A stretch of DNA of 64,000 bases from Klebsormidium nitens (Eukaryota > Streptophyta > Klebsormidiophyceae > Klebsormidiales > Klebsormidiaceae). Numbering within the stretch: position 1 is the stretch's first letter; the number at the start of each line of letters is the position of its first letter. Under the pieces are notes generated by a model that saw nothing but the letters and a program-made list of their open reading frames with translations, did not search any database and had not been told where the DNA came from. The translations under genes were made by a program, and so were the position numbers. The stretch lies in contig DF237002.1 of the NCBI GenBank assembly GCA_000708835.1, positions 209,669-273,668 on the forward strand, in the 5' to 3' direction. This document shows positions 22,176 through 33,627 of this stretch, piece by piece.

Positions 22176-24144
22176 CTATCGCTTGGCTGGGAGAGGGATG
22201 GGCAGAACCTTCTTGATGATCTCTTCACTAAGGGCCTGCACCTGTGACTCGAGCCCGGCCAGTGTCTCCTCCTTTTGCTTCTCCAGGTCAGCGAGGGCGG
22301 CGGCCAGCTCAGCCTCCACCTTTGCCCTGAAGAGAGCAGAATCAAGAGCGCATGAGAAAGTGCTTTCAATTCTCAGTGATCAGGAGTATTGTTAGCTCTT
22401 TGCTTGCTAACCAGGCAATGCCTTGCTCCGCCTGATTGAGTACCATCTTCAAGCTTCCGTCTCAATAGAATGAGCCAAAAACGACTCCGTTTTGACAGCC
22501 AGGAGACAGCGCAGAATGCTGTATGTGTGCCGGGTGATAGTCACCGGCTGAATGGCACATGCAGAAGGAGGCCCAACAAAGAGAAGGTGGAGCTGGAAAT
22601 TAGGGTTGTCAACCAGCTTCACGATATTGCCACAATCATGGAGTGCTTCTACAACCGACCGGTTTAGCTCGTCTGCAGACTACTATTTCTTCTGCGGACC
22701 GTTTTGCTAGACGACCATATCCAAAAGCAGCAGATGACTCTTCATCTGTCCATAAAGCGACCAAGCAATGCTGTCCCATCGGCATATCTCAGAAGCACCC
22801 TGACCAGGCCCTCAATGCAGGACAACCAAACAGAAGCTAACACAAGCATCGCACAAAAGAAAGACATATGTCCTTCTGATGTGGCAATGCAGGTCGCCAA
22901 GTGCTGCACCGCTCTACCAACCAAAGCTGTTGTGGAAAGTGATCATAGAGCAGCTAAGTGGCGCTCTGTCAGGTGAGCGCCATTCGGCACCGATGCAGGT
23001 GAGCGCCATTCGGCACAGATGCTTTCAGCTTTCTTGCCTCTGTTCACAGCGGACCTCTTCCAACCCTAGTCAAAGGAGCAACTACCAACCCCTTATGTGC
23101 ACAAAAGACGACCCTTGCAATGCATGGCCGTTACCATACTCCTAGGCTTGGCTGCTGTCATTAGGGTTGCTCAAGACCACAATTCATTACAAGAATTTGG
23201 CTCGGGAGGTTGTATTTCAAACAAGTTGGATCACAGTCTACGGAAGACCACAGACATGAACACAGACCCATCTGGCAACAGAATGTGCTTTAACGTGCAG
23301 TCCTTAACCACAAGACCATTCTGCAAACTACTCGCATTGAAGTGGCAAGTAAGCAAAAAGCCCGTAGCACTGGATAGGCATGTATCATATAGAGAGAAAA
23401 GGCCAACCCGTAGACAATTGCCTTGGATCCCCAATATGGATCTGAAGCAAAACAGGCGCTCAATCTTGCTCAATAAGTAACGCCTTCGATGACCAATTTC
23501 AGTTCTTCGAATCTGTACATTGTTCTCAGTCATCCTCACCTGTTTTCTTGGAGCTCGGCATCCAATTTCTCTGCTAGCTTCTTCTTGTGCTCATTTTGCT
23601 GCTGCGTGATCTCAACCCGGGCCGCCCTGATGATCTGCTGCGCCTCCTTCTCCAAAGCTTCCAACTCTGAGGAGTTGTCCCTGACGGACATCAACTTATT
23701 CCTAATCAGCGCATCACGGTCGTCCATGACCTTCGACACCGGCTTGAACCAGATGTTGTCAAGCGCAACCATGAGGAGCAGGAACTCAACGGCTATGATT
23801 GGGAGTGTCAGGTTAAAATCAAAGATCTTTCCCTTCTCCTCTGCAAGGGCGGGGCAGGCCACCAGCATGTTCACAGCTGCAATGGCAATAGGGTTGATCT
23901 TCCTGTCAACCAGGCTCTTCAACCGCTCTCCAACATTAGCCTCTGTTGACCGCCTGCTCTCTTCCCTCGCCTCTGCCACGAATGTGATGACCCTCCTAAC
24001 AGCAGGGGCGGCAATCTGCACGCGCTCTCTGCTGAACCTAGGAACAAAGGAAGAAGGGGTGGACAGAACCGTCTGCTTCGAGGCACTGCATTGCAGGGTC
24101 AGAGCCCCTGCAGAGCCCACACGCGCAGCCACTGACGTTGCCAT
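22176..24144 (-). CDS. ATPG: Chloroplast ATP synthase CF0 subunit b' (subunit II)
   Basis: Two exons on the minus strand, 24144-23540 and 22326-22176 (phase 2), encode 251 aa. Subunit b' is part of the peripheral stalk that holds CF1 against the thylakoid CF0 rotor. The ATG at 24144 (MATSVAARVG) opens a Ser/Ala/Arg-rich stromal transit peptide. A hydrophobic segment ending VNMLVACPALA then looks like a thylakoid-transfer signal with an ALA cleavage site. The mature part has the family's membrane anchor, FDFNLTLPIIAVEFLLLMVA, then VMDDRDALIRNKL and a long charged coiled coil (EALEKEAQQIIRAARVEI). The protein ends PIPLPAKR. Nuclear coding of b', with plastid-coded b elsewhere, is normal for plants and green algae. 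It is divergent from the gene at 24911. Confidence 0.95.
22970..23021. repeat. 26-bp direct tandem repeat (x2)
   Basis: CAGGTGAGCGCCATTCGGCA opens two adjacent 26-bp units, 22970-22995 and 22996-23021, which differ at one base (CACCGATG versus CACAGATG). They lie inside the intron of the AtpG gene. On the plus strand each unit contains a donor-like CAGGTGAGC, but the gene is on the minus strand. Confidence 0.9.
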
Positions 24145-24910
24145 CCTTCTCAACAGACACCCCCTGCTTTCCAACAAACTTCCCTGCACTAGCAGCAACA
24201 ATGGCGGATGCAAAATGCAGCAAAGGAAGCCCTGAGCAGATTCCCAAAATCGCAAAACTGAGGAGGAAGGAGGTTGTGGCGCTTTCCTTCTGAGCGAAGC
24301 TGGCGTCGAATTCGCCAAAGTGAAAGTCCCCGCTGATGCGTTCGACGAGCGTCCTCCTTACATGCGACCCAGATTCCCCTATCCTGGCTCAACGGCTGAG
24401 ATGGGCTGAATCTAGCCACGTGGCTTTCTTTGAAAGTGGGCACTGGGCAGCATCAAAACCCTCGTCGAACCCTCGCAAGAACCCCGAAACAGCGGCCGGC
24501 CGCGCTGAATAACGACGCCATGCACCGTCTGAATTGAGAAGCTTGAATGACTTGAACGCTACGCAACCAGCTCGTTCGCTCTTTCTCAGTTCCTGCATTC
24601 CGAGCCACTCCTTCTTACGATCATCTACTTGCAGTGAAGGCGAGGAGAAACACCGGCGATCCATAGTTAAAAGGGGCAATAAACGCACCGGCGCCGCGGC
24701 GGCGCTAGCTAGGACCTCCGGGGGACCGCCTGTGCCCATACTACCTCAGTGGCCCCAGCTTTTTCTTTCTTCAAAGGAAAGCCCCGCTCTCACGTCGTCC
24801 TGCGAGTTAAGCGTCTGGACCAAGATTAACAGGCTGAGAAGCTGATCTGCATCCCCCGAAAAGTTTGAAACCTCCAAGTTTTCAAGTGAGCCTAGTACAA
24901 CCCGCCTACG
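24145..24910. promoter_or_regulatory. Divergent promoter region, AtpG / unrecognised gene
   Basis: About 770 bp between divergent start codons (24144 minus, 24911 plus). The open frame upstream of the AtpG ATG continues to about 24318 on the minus strand but is not needed for the transit peptide. No specific element is recognised. Confidence 0.4.
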
Positions 24911-27860
24911 ATGGCAGATTGTCAACAACGTGGTGAACAACTCAAGGAGAGCCAGGTCGAAGGTGCGTGCTCTTCTTTCTGAAAATTTAATGAGCCTGCC
25001 GATTGTTCCTGTTCCTCGGCGGGTTTCCTCGACTTGAAGCGTGGAGTCATCATGTGTATGTTTTTAATTTGTCCTTCTAGAAGCACTTCAGATTTAACCC
25101 CTTCAAATTCATGTGGTCGCATCTGTCCATCTGGCAAGCTAGGTTAAGGAACTTTTTGTTTTCTGTATATGTGCGTCTTTCCAAGTCTTCAGTTCTTGCA
25201 CCTTTTCGTCCTGCGCATAATTATACTGTCATTTTTGGGGGTAGGCTTCTGAAGTTCTGTGTTTTCTTTTACGTACTCCCACTTTTTATCAACCCTGCAC
25301 CTTGGGACAGTGGGACAGGCTAAAGCTTGCATGTGTGATCAGAGATTTGAGTTCTGGCCCTTGATATTTCCTCTTCCTTTTACTCTTCTCATCGATGTTG
25401 AGTCGGTTGGCTTCTTACATCCGGTTACTGAGTGTACCTGATTGCTTGTGCAGTCTGGCAAGTCCGTGGAAAATGAAGTGGTTCAACTAAACCAATAGTG
25501 ATTTGATCCTGCACGAAGGGTGACACTGGAGGGCCTGATCATCTACACTGACCCATACCTGCTGCAAGTCGCACAAGAGGTATGCACAGGCAGTGCCGTT
25601 TGCGGGGCTGAAGTGCGCGGTAGCCCCCAAATCATGCAGACCAAAACTCTTCCAATTGAGTTGGCCAGGTGAAACTGGTGCTTAAGACCCTTATTCCTAA
25701 TCAAAACTTCTCTGTACTATACTTGCATGCCCGATGCAAGCGTGTTGGCTCAGCGAGTCGTTCTGTTGTTGAACGTCACATTCGACAAGGATGTGATTCT
25801 GCAGACGAAAATGGCGCTCGAAAAGCAGCTTCGACTCTACATTGGCAGCTCTGCCGCATCAGGTGTTGGCCAGGTACGTAACCTGGGTTTGAAATCGAAC
25901 ATGACTGCCTTATTGTTGGCGTCCCCTTCAGGTGCTTAGGTTTACTGTCTCCACCACTGGAGACTTTGGCCAGATTTGACTGACTGGGGCGGCCCCAAGT
26001 CTTGTGATCGTTTCCTGCTTAATTTTGTAGCACCACCGGGTGAAGGTGCTGCAGAACTTGCAGAGGCTGTTGGCGGACCTAGTCCGTCATTTTGTTCTGA
26101 TTGCTGTCACTTCCAATGAAGGGATTTGATTCTTTTATACATCTCTGGTGCGATCTTTTTGATTAGCTACTCATGCTTTAGCAGGTGAATTGCTTCGAAC
26201 TGATGCCGCCGTTTTACTTTGTCATGAGATGTCAGAAGATGGAGACCGGAGCATTTCCCTTGCAGAGCTTCTTCCGATGGATCGTCCTGAGGGGCTTTCC
26301 GGAGCACGTGTGCGATGTCGAGGAGGCAGTTTGGAGGACCTTGCCTGCAGACGTTCCCCGCCTCTTCTCTAGCCGGAATGAGGGCGGCCCCAATCTTGCA
26401 AATGAGATCTCCCTTGACCACCTAATTAAGGAGATTACGCGTCCTTTCTGTAAGTGCTTGTTGCTTTTTCCCACTTTGTACTGGTGACCTAGAAACATCG
26501 ATTGTACGTTGCGTTCAGGTCATCTCGGATTCTACAAACCGTGCTTCGGTTCGAATCCGTTTGCACGGCTTAGCGCCCTGGTTCTCTTCGTTGCTTAAAT
26601 GACTCAAAACAGCCTCACTGAATGCTCTGCTTCCAGAACAGCCGTGCTTCATTGGCACAGTGCTTCGCGATGAATGTTGAAATTGCAAGCTACACCATGC
26701 TCTGACGGACACGAATCTGATCACTGCCTTTTTTCCACTTCTACGCAGACGAGCGCTGTGCAAGCCAGGGCTTGGCAGGAAACCCGCGCATCTATGCCTT
26801 TGACGAAGCAACTTTGCCTGCGCTCAAGTACTGCAACATCGCTCGACAGACCCAGCTTTTCGCTCAAGAGGTAAGCGAGAAGAGATTCCGTGGTTGCAAA
26901 GATTGTCTCGATGAATCTGCAGCGACATCGATAGGAAAACTAGCTCTATGCAAAAGCACCTTTCGATGCAAAGATTTCGATGCAGAGATTTCTAATGCAG
27001 TCTGATAGCTTTCCTGGGCTCTATGGCATTCCAAATAACGGCTTTATGAATGGGTTATACATGGGGGACACGCTGCCTCTGAACGTTAGTATCTTTGTTT
27101 TGCTTTCAGTTTGAAAACGCTCTGATTACAGAGCTGCCCAAGGCGGCAGCGAAGCGAGGCCTTCGAGCTGACATGGTCGTGCAGCAGCTTCCTACCATCT
27201 GCAAGGTAGAGATTTTTCTAAGTTTCTTCGCATTTTTGCTGCTGCACGTGGTGTCCTTTAGAGCCCGGTATTCGACTGCCCGTCGTTGAACAATTTATCT
27301 AGTTTCTCCTTTCCTGCTTCATAATGGATATTTTCAGGTGGGAATGATATTATAAGATATTACGATGTGCCAAGCACCTGTCTTTGCGGTTGGGTTGGGG
27401 ATTGTGCCGACTACCCTTCCAGTTTGGGCTTGCCTCTTTTTCGAATTCTCGTCAGTTGGCTTCTCAACTCTCCCCTTGGGTGCTTGCTTGAGCTCGAGGG
27501 CATGTATGGGTCTTGTTATCCGATCGGAGAGACTCCCTTTTCACAGATATGTATCACGACGTCTTCAGCCACAGTCTGACTACATTGCCTTTCTTGGAAA
27601 TTGTGCAGCTCTCCAAGCTGATCATCTTCGAGCTTCCAAAATCCATGGACGACCCGGGAGACTTCTTTGAACAAGCCTTGACAAAGGTCGGTGCTCACAC
27701 GACCGGAAGTATTGCTGCTGAGACGAAGGATTTGGAGCTCGTGATGGACGTCATCGGACACTGTGAAGCATTGCGAGACTTCTTTGGTCCGGCTAGAGAT
27801 TACAGAATGTGGAAGCATCACGTTGCTTGCATTCAACACCTTCGATACTTAGGGCAGTAA
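24911..27860 (+). CDS. Unrecognised multi-exon protein-coding gene
   Basis: Well-supported exons are 25741-25873, 26185-26449, 26749-26870, 27110-27202 and 27609-27860 (TAA). All have consensus junctions and agreeing phases. A likely upstream exon ends at 25668; its start (about 25502-25519) is unresolved because two stops, TAG and TGA, lie just upstream in frame. A candidate first exon is 24911-24962 (MADCQQRGEQ), and a possible small exon begins at 26031. The product is soluble and mostly helical, with no signal or membrane segment. Recognisable stretches include LEGLIIYTDPYLLQVAQEVC, MPPFYFVMRCQKMETGAF, RIYAFDEATLPALKYCNIAR and the C-terminal CEALRDFFGPARDYRMWKHH. I cannot assign a family. 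The steady phase agreement makes a real gene likely; the function is unknown. Confidence 0.6.
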
Positions 27861-29684
27861 GATGGTTTAAAGCGGGAAGCAGCTTGCAGATTGCGAGTAT
27901 AGATTTACTGGGATTCGAGCATCTCTGAAACTAGGTCAACTGGTCAACTGGGTACTGCCTTTTGACGTAATAGTATAGCATTCATGTAGCTTCATTCGAT
28001 TTTAGAAAAAAAGTAAATGGAACGAAGATTCAAGCTATCACTGACTGATCAATCATTGGTCGAGCATCTACAAGACATACTGTTGCGCGCGATGCACAAA
28101 CTCCTAACGAACGTACGGTCATCGTCTCCTGATCGTAGGTTTGATGCAAACGAAACAGAGAAACAGCAGATCTAGACATCCAAATCTGATATCGTAGTCA
28201 GCTGTATGGGCCCCCTATGCCGCGGCCGAATGTCGCCCGCAAAGGTTAAAAAAGGTCAGGCCGAGAGCATGGCAGTGTCCAGAGTTCAAAAGGGATCAAA
28301 CCGGAAACGAGTACCTGAGTCAAGATCCGCTGCACACTGCAGCTTCTGCGTGGGGCCTGGTATGATAGGGAGTATGCTGCCAGATCATGGCCAGAATCTT
28401 GGAATGTACAGAATGTGTCAGACGTCCAAACGTCGGCTGTGCCGGCGGCAAGTTCACTATCAAGTATCAGAGTATGGCAACATTTCGTACAACGCTGTGG
28501 TAAAACGGGCCAATCCTGAACAGCTGAACGTCGAGGAGAAAGTGTGAAATTAAGTGACGTTTGTGCGTGACTTCAAAGTATCAAAGGGAAGCTTCGTATT
28601 AGCTTCTAAGCTGCTGGTGCTCCCGAGCGAACAGTCGCGGCCGGCTACGGCGAGGTCGTCGGCCGGGCGGCCGCGTGGAGGCCGTAAAACCTTGTTAAGT
28701 TGCTCTGCTGCAATGCCAAGAGTACTCCGCGCGCATCAGATTCATGATGGTGGAGCTTCGCTGGAGCTCCGCTGCGCCATTGCAGATTGCACGCACAGAG
28801 ACACTTGCAACGGATTCAGAGCAATCGACAGAAGTTACATTGCACATCATCTGGCCCTTTAAGGGTGTGGTGCGTAGAGAGAATTCCGGTGGATGCTGTT
28901 TTCGAAGCTCCAACCCGGTAAGCCTCTGTTGAAAAGCAAGGCCGGGTCTGTGATCTTGATGATGACTAGTTTACAAGCCACGACGCTAAAACTGGACTGA
29001 GACAGTGGGAGCCTTGGCCAAGCCGGTCCCTGACTTATGACCCTGCTACTTCAGAAGTGCATGTAATGCATCTGTTCATATGCCCCATCAGACAAAAAGT
29101 TGCACCATGGTTCGGTGTGAGAAGCTGAGCTTTTTGGGTAGACATTTTGTGCTGGTGGTCACAGGGTCCATTTGAGATGAGATCAGCGGCAGCGGAGCAT
29201 GAGCTTTCTGATGCAACTTTTCTGATGCAACTTTGTGGTGGTGCACACTCAGAGTGGCTACAGATGGAATGCTGAGGGTTCTATTGAGTATAGGGCTCGT
29301 TGGGGCTGATTGGAGAGCCCCTACAGTAATGGAGTAGTGAGACATCGTGGAACGGTCACACACGGAACTGGTGACGCGCTGATTGCCCTTGACACCATAG
29401 GGGATCAGAAACTTCTAGAGCTCAGGATTGATATGGTTGATATATTGAAGCATCAGTATTTTGAGTTCTAGACAATACTCAAACTGCAGATTGGTTTTCC
29501 TAGTCAGTACTCTTTCACAGGGCTTCAGGCAGTGAAGCTTAGTAGATTGATCTGCACAGTATCAAATTGGCTGCATTTCAAGGAACTATTTCTTGTATGC
29601 AGGAAGAGGAGTGTCGAACACTGTACATAGCGGGTTGATCCACCACAGCCTTTTGGAGTTCCAGTCTCCTTAGGCGACGATGCC
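27861..29684. other. Intergenic region with no supported gene
   Basis: An ATG-initiated 113-codon frame at 28206-28547 (+) is basic and Cys-rich but has no family resemblance or splice context. TTCTGATGCAACTT is repeated in tandem at 29206-29233. The last few hundred bases should hold the promoter of the gene at 29685. Confidence 0.4.
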
Positions 29685-32600
29685 ATGAGTGACTCTCAGT
29701 TGCGCACAGGACCCCCCTGGGGTGATGCACCTTTTGGGGGCCATGTCACAAGCAGCTTTAGGGCAAACGCCACCCCCTCCAGATCAGGTACCACCCCCCC
29801 CCAAAACCTGGCTCCCCGCAATGCTGCCACCCCCCCTTCAGAGGCTTCTAGCACCATACCCCGCCCAACAAAAGCGGAGCGGCGGGCGCGTGCGGAATGG
29901 ATCAACAGCCAGGCTCATCAGAGCCCCCTCGACCGGTATGGCAACGTGCGCTGCTTGTCGTGTGGGAAAGTCCTGGGGAGCTATGAGGGGCTGGCTGGTC
30001 ACCTTGTGACTCTGCACGATGGGGAGAATTCGGAAGAGAGGAGGGCGAGGGAAGCATCGGAGGCGGTTGATGGGGGGCGGGGGAATCGTCGGCCCCCGGT
30101 TATGCTCCTTGATGGGTTGGCGCCAGTCTTAGAGGCGCTGCCCGGGGGCGCGTTAAACCGGAGTGGGGGGGGTTCGGGAAAGGGGGGCTTGGGTGGGGGG
30201 CCCTCGAACTGGAAAAGCATTGTGACAGAGGGAAAACGTCCAAATGGAACGAGGTCTTCTGACTTCGGGGTGTCTGCGCAATCTGGAGAAGGACAGAAAG
30301 GTAAGACACTGAACGAGGAAAGGAAGAGTGCGGGCGATAAGCAGCAAGGGGCGACGGAAAGAGTGCGGGTGAGTTTGTTGGCGGGGCATGCGGCGGCGGC
30401 AATCAGTGGGGAGGGGCACAGACCGATTACCCAAGGGGTTAACAAGGACAAGAAAGTTGCGAACCCAAACACGGCGCAGTCGACGGGGCTGGTGGAGCGG
30501 AGGGGGAAGGAGAGAGAGCAGCCGAAGAAGAAGCGACTTTCAAAGCTGAAGAAACTCGTGCTGCAAGAGAAGGAGATGGTTGCGCGGGAGGGGGGAATTG
30601 CAAGCCTTGATTCAGGGGGGGTGGCAGTTCAGTGTGAGGTGAGGGCTTCTTCAGGGGGCGCAGCGGAGACTCCTGCAGCGGACCATCTTATCGAGGGGGG
30701 GTCGGAGGCAGGGCCGTCTGAGGGGAGAGATCGTGAGAGGGGAACCCGGGGTACAAACGGGTGTGGTGGTGCTGAGACGAGCGTAAGCGGAGGCGAAAAT
30801 ACTGTGGAGGCTGGAGGAGCATCCGTATTCAAGGAAGGGGACGGTGACGGGAAGACTTGGACCGAGGCCGAAGACGACATGACTGGACTGGTTAGAGCGC
30901 ACAAACAAAAGCAGGAACCTGTGACGTACATAGGCCCGAACGTGAAGATAAGGTAAGCATGGAAGAGACTGCTTCACAGCTTACTAGTTCGATTCTTTGA
31001 CGATTGCAGGGACTAAAACTCTTGTCAGAGTGCAAGCAGTGTCTCGCCATTCTTTCTTACTGCCGAGCCCCTCTATTGATTGTGCCTTGCATAGCCTTCC
31101 TCTCGTGGACGGCCAGTACCTTCGGCGCTTGACAGCTAGTCGTTAAACGGGTCTTTTGTTGTCCATCGCTTGACGGCCAGCGAAAGAATCGTGTGCAGCT
31201 GAAATCCGCAAAGAATACCGTAATACATACGTCACAGAAAGTTGCGATCCGCGCTTTTCTGCCCAGATACTGTTAGCAAGAAAACTTCGTGCTGCTGCAA
31301 AAGCTGGCTCCAAGCTCGTCATCCCGTCATTCTACGCCTTCGATCTTTTTCACCAAAGACTTTAGCAGGTGACGTCGCAAGATACTGACGTCTATTTCCC
31401 CTCCAGATACTGCCAGCAAGTCATTTCGCCCGAGCTGAACGCGACATGCTTCGCTCTGCTGCAAGAGCTGATTCCAAACTTGACACCGTCAGCATTCTCT
31501 TCGCGCAACCGAAGACTTCGACAGTAGGCGACGTGGCGAAATGCTGACGTCAGATTCTTTACTTCCAGGTACTGCCAGCAAGTCATTTCGCCCGAGCTGA
31601 ACGCGACGTGCTTCGCGCTGCTGCAAGAGCTGCTCCGGTTCCAGGAGCGCGTGCGCGCGCAGGACCCCGCCAAGCTCAAGATGAAGCGCCGCCTGGTTAC
31701 GGGCTTCCGGGAGGTGAGGTTAGCGCTAAGCGCAGGTTGAAACTGTGGCTCACAGGGCTTCCGGGTGGTATGGGAGGATATAACCGCAGTTCCGAAACGT
31801 GGTTTCATGGTCAGTATCCAGGTTTGCTGATGACTAAGATGAAGCGTCGATCGTGAGCCTCCGGTGGGAGACGAGATCAGAAGTTAAAAATCAGATTGGT
31901 TAGGCAGAGTTAAAGCGGGGTTCGTTCTGCGTTGCCTTTCAACCATCACTTCTACATGTGATTCACAGCAGTCCGTGAAGCTCAGCCCGACCGGACTTGG
32001 GACCGGCGCCCAAGTCGTAGTCTCTTTTCGTTGGTCCGCTCTCCGAACAGAAAATGCTCCCCGTGGTCTTCCTCTGCTGTATTCTGCTCGAACGCTAGTA
32101 CTCTTTTGCTAAACTTGCGCCGTCCCGGCTCTCGAGTTAGCTTTTCAGAGTGGCGATGTCTGACGCTGCTTCCGGCAAACTGTTCAAAGCCTTTTTAAGG
32201 TCCAGTCCCCCGTCAACCCTCCGGTTCGATATATCCGCTCCACTGGTCTAGGTTCTCATTACGTTAAACACTTATTCCAAGCGGAAGAAATTGGATTACC
32301 AACCGTGGCTAACCCTTGGACACTCTTTTTCAGGTGGCCAAGTCCGTCAAGACCAAGCGCGCGGGGTGCCTCATCGTCGCCCCCAACATCGAAGAGACGA
32401 CCGAAGACGGCGTTCTCGACACGTCGCTGGAGGCCATTCTCGGCAGTGCACGGGAGAATGGGGTCCCCGTCGTATGCGCGCTAACCCGGCTTCGGATCGC
32501 CCAGGTGACCGAACAGGAGACTCGGCTTCGCTAGACTCTGTGTCTCTTTATGTTCCTCTGAGCCACTCGCTTATGCAGTTCTGAGTTGCGTCAGTCTCGT

Positions 32601-33306
32601 ACGTGAGCCTCTTTATGTCCTTTTGAGCGACTCGCTTTTGCACTTATTGTTGCAGATTCTGGTACGAGATGCTGAGGCTCAGGGTTCTGCCGGTGGAAGA
32701 GTTGGCGTTGAGACCGCTTCGGCTTGAGTCTTTTTGTGCCTAAAGTTTGTTAGAACGAATTCGGATGTTGGGGATGGACCGTGCCGCTTTGCGTAGTGCT
32801 TTGGAAGAAGTGTCGGGAGTTATTGGGTTAGGTGGTCCGGGGTTGGCTTAACCTTTCAGGAAGCTGAGCAGTCCGGTTTTCAGGTTTGATCTGCTTATCA
32901 TGCGCGCAGCTCATTCAGAATGATCATTCCCAAAAGGAATCGCTAGCAGGGTCAAGGCAGCTTCACTGATGAGTCCGTAATCTGGCACCAAATGTGCAGT
33001 GTCCCTTCAAACAAAGATCTGTCTTCGAATTCCGGGCAAACGGGGGCTGCTTTGTCCGTCAGTACGTAGCCGCAGTCGGTTGCTGCGGTGGTCGCGTCGA
33101 GCCTCTCTGCCTTGACTTCTCCACTCCGCTTCGCTTACATTGTAACCATTCCTTTCCCCTGCCAGGCGTTCGGCCGGCGTGTCCGCATGAGCATTGTTGC
33201 AATCCTGAGCTTCGAGGGAGCAGATGAACAGTACAAGAGGTTGCTCGCTCTCGCAGCGGCGGGGCGGAAGGAGTGGGAAGAGGTGAACGGCAGCGGTGGG
33301 CTTTAA
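29685..33306 (+). CDS. SECISBP2: SECIS-binding protein 2-like (L7Ae domain) with N-terminal C2H2 finger
   Basis: Exons 29685-30952, 31569-31713, 32334-32504 and 33166-33306 (TAA) have agreeing phases and give 574 aa. The C-terminal ~165 residues match the RNA-binding region of SBP2. They run KIRYCQQVISPELNATCFAL, LRFQERVRAQDPAKLKMKRR, LVTGFREVAKSVKTKRAGC, LIVAPNIEETTEDGVLDTSL, VPVVCALTRLRIAQAFGRR and MSIVAIL. In SBP2 this L7Ae/L30e-type fold binds the kink-turn of SECIS elements and recruits the selenocysteine elongation factor. The large first exon is low-complexity and Gly/Glu-rich, with one classical C2H2 finger at residues ~88-112 (CLSCGKVLGSYEGLAGHLVT, C-X2-C-X12-H-X4-H), which is not usual for SBP2. 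A generic L7Ae RNA-binding role is the alternative. Intron 1 has tandem copies of the exon-2 junction. Confidence 0.83.
31267..31485 (+). repeat. Two intronic copies of the 31569 exon start (SBP2-like gene)
   Basis: The real exon opens at 31569 with TTCCAG then GTACTGCCAGCAAGTCATTT. A near-identical copy opens at 31407 (CTCCAG then ATACTGCCAGCAAGTCATTT) and matches for more than 60 bases through CTGCTGCAAGAGCTG. An older copy opens at 31267 (GCCCAG then ATACTGTTAGCAAG). Spacings are 140 and 162 bp. Flanking CTGACGTC is also repeated. Confidence 0.92.
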
Positions 33307-33627
33307 TCGTTGTCGCGAGGAGCTTCCCGTGGCAACGCCACCGGTCTGTGTATAAACACGGGCATGAGTCTTGTAACGAATAGGGCGCGCTGGAGACAAG
33401 TTCATACCTGAACGGAGAAATGTACACCTTATCAAAGTACCCTGTCGCGCTACAGACCTGTTGACGTAACTGAAGCCAATTCGAACGTCTGGAAGGACCT
33501 CTTTTACGGCTCAAGCTTTGGGCAAGAAACAGAGCAAACTCATCAAATCGAGGAAAAGAATTCGGGGCTGAGTGCTGAAATAGAGTCACTGGGCGGTTTT
33601 AGAGAATTCGTGGCAGCGCGTTGCGTG

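Noticed and set aside
26540-26572. T-loop-like GGTTCGAATCC suggesting a tRNA gene
   Set aside because: Only a 3-bp stem flanks it; no D-arm, anticodon arm or acceptor stem could be found around it.
28206-28547. 113-codon basic Cys-containing frame as a gene
   Set aside because: ATG-initiated, but no family match, no splice context and a length compatible with chance.
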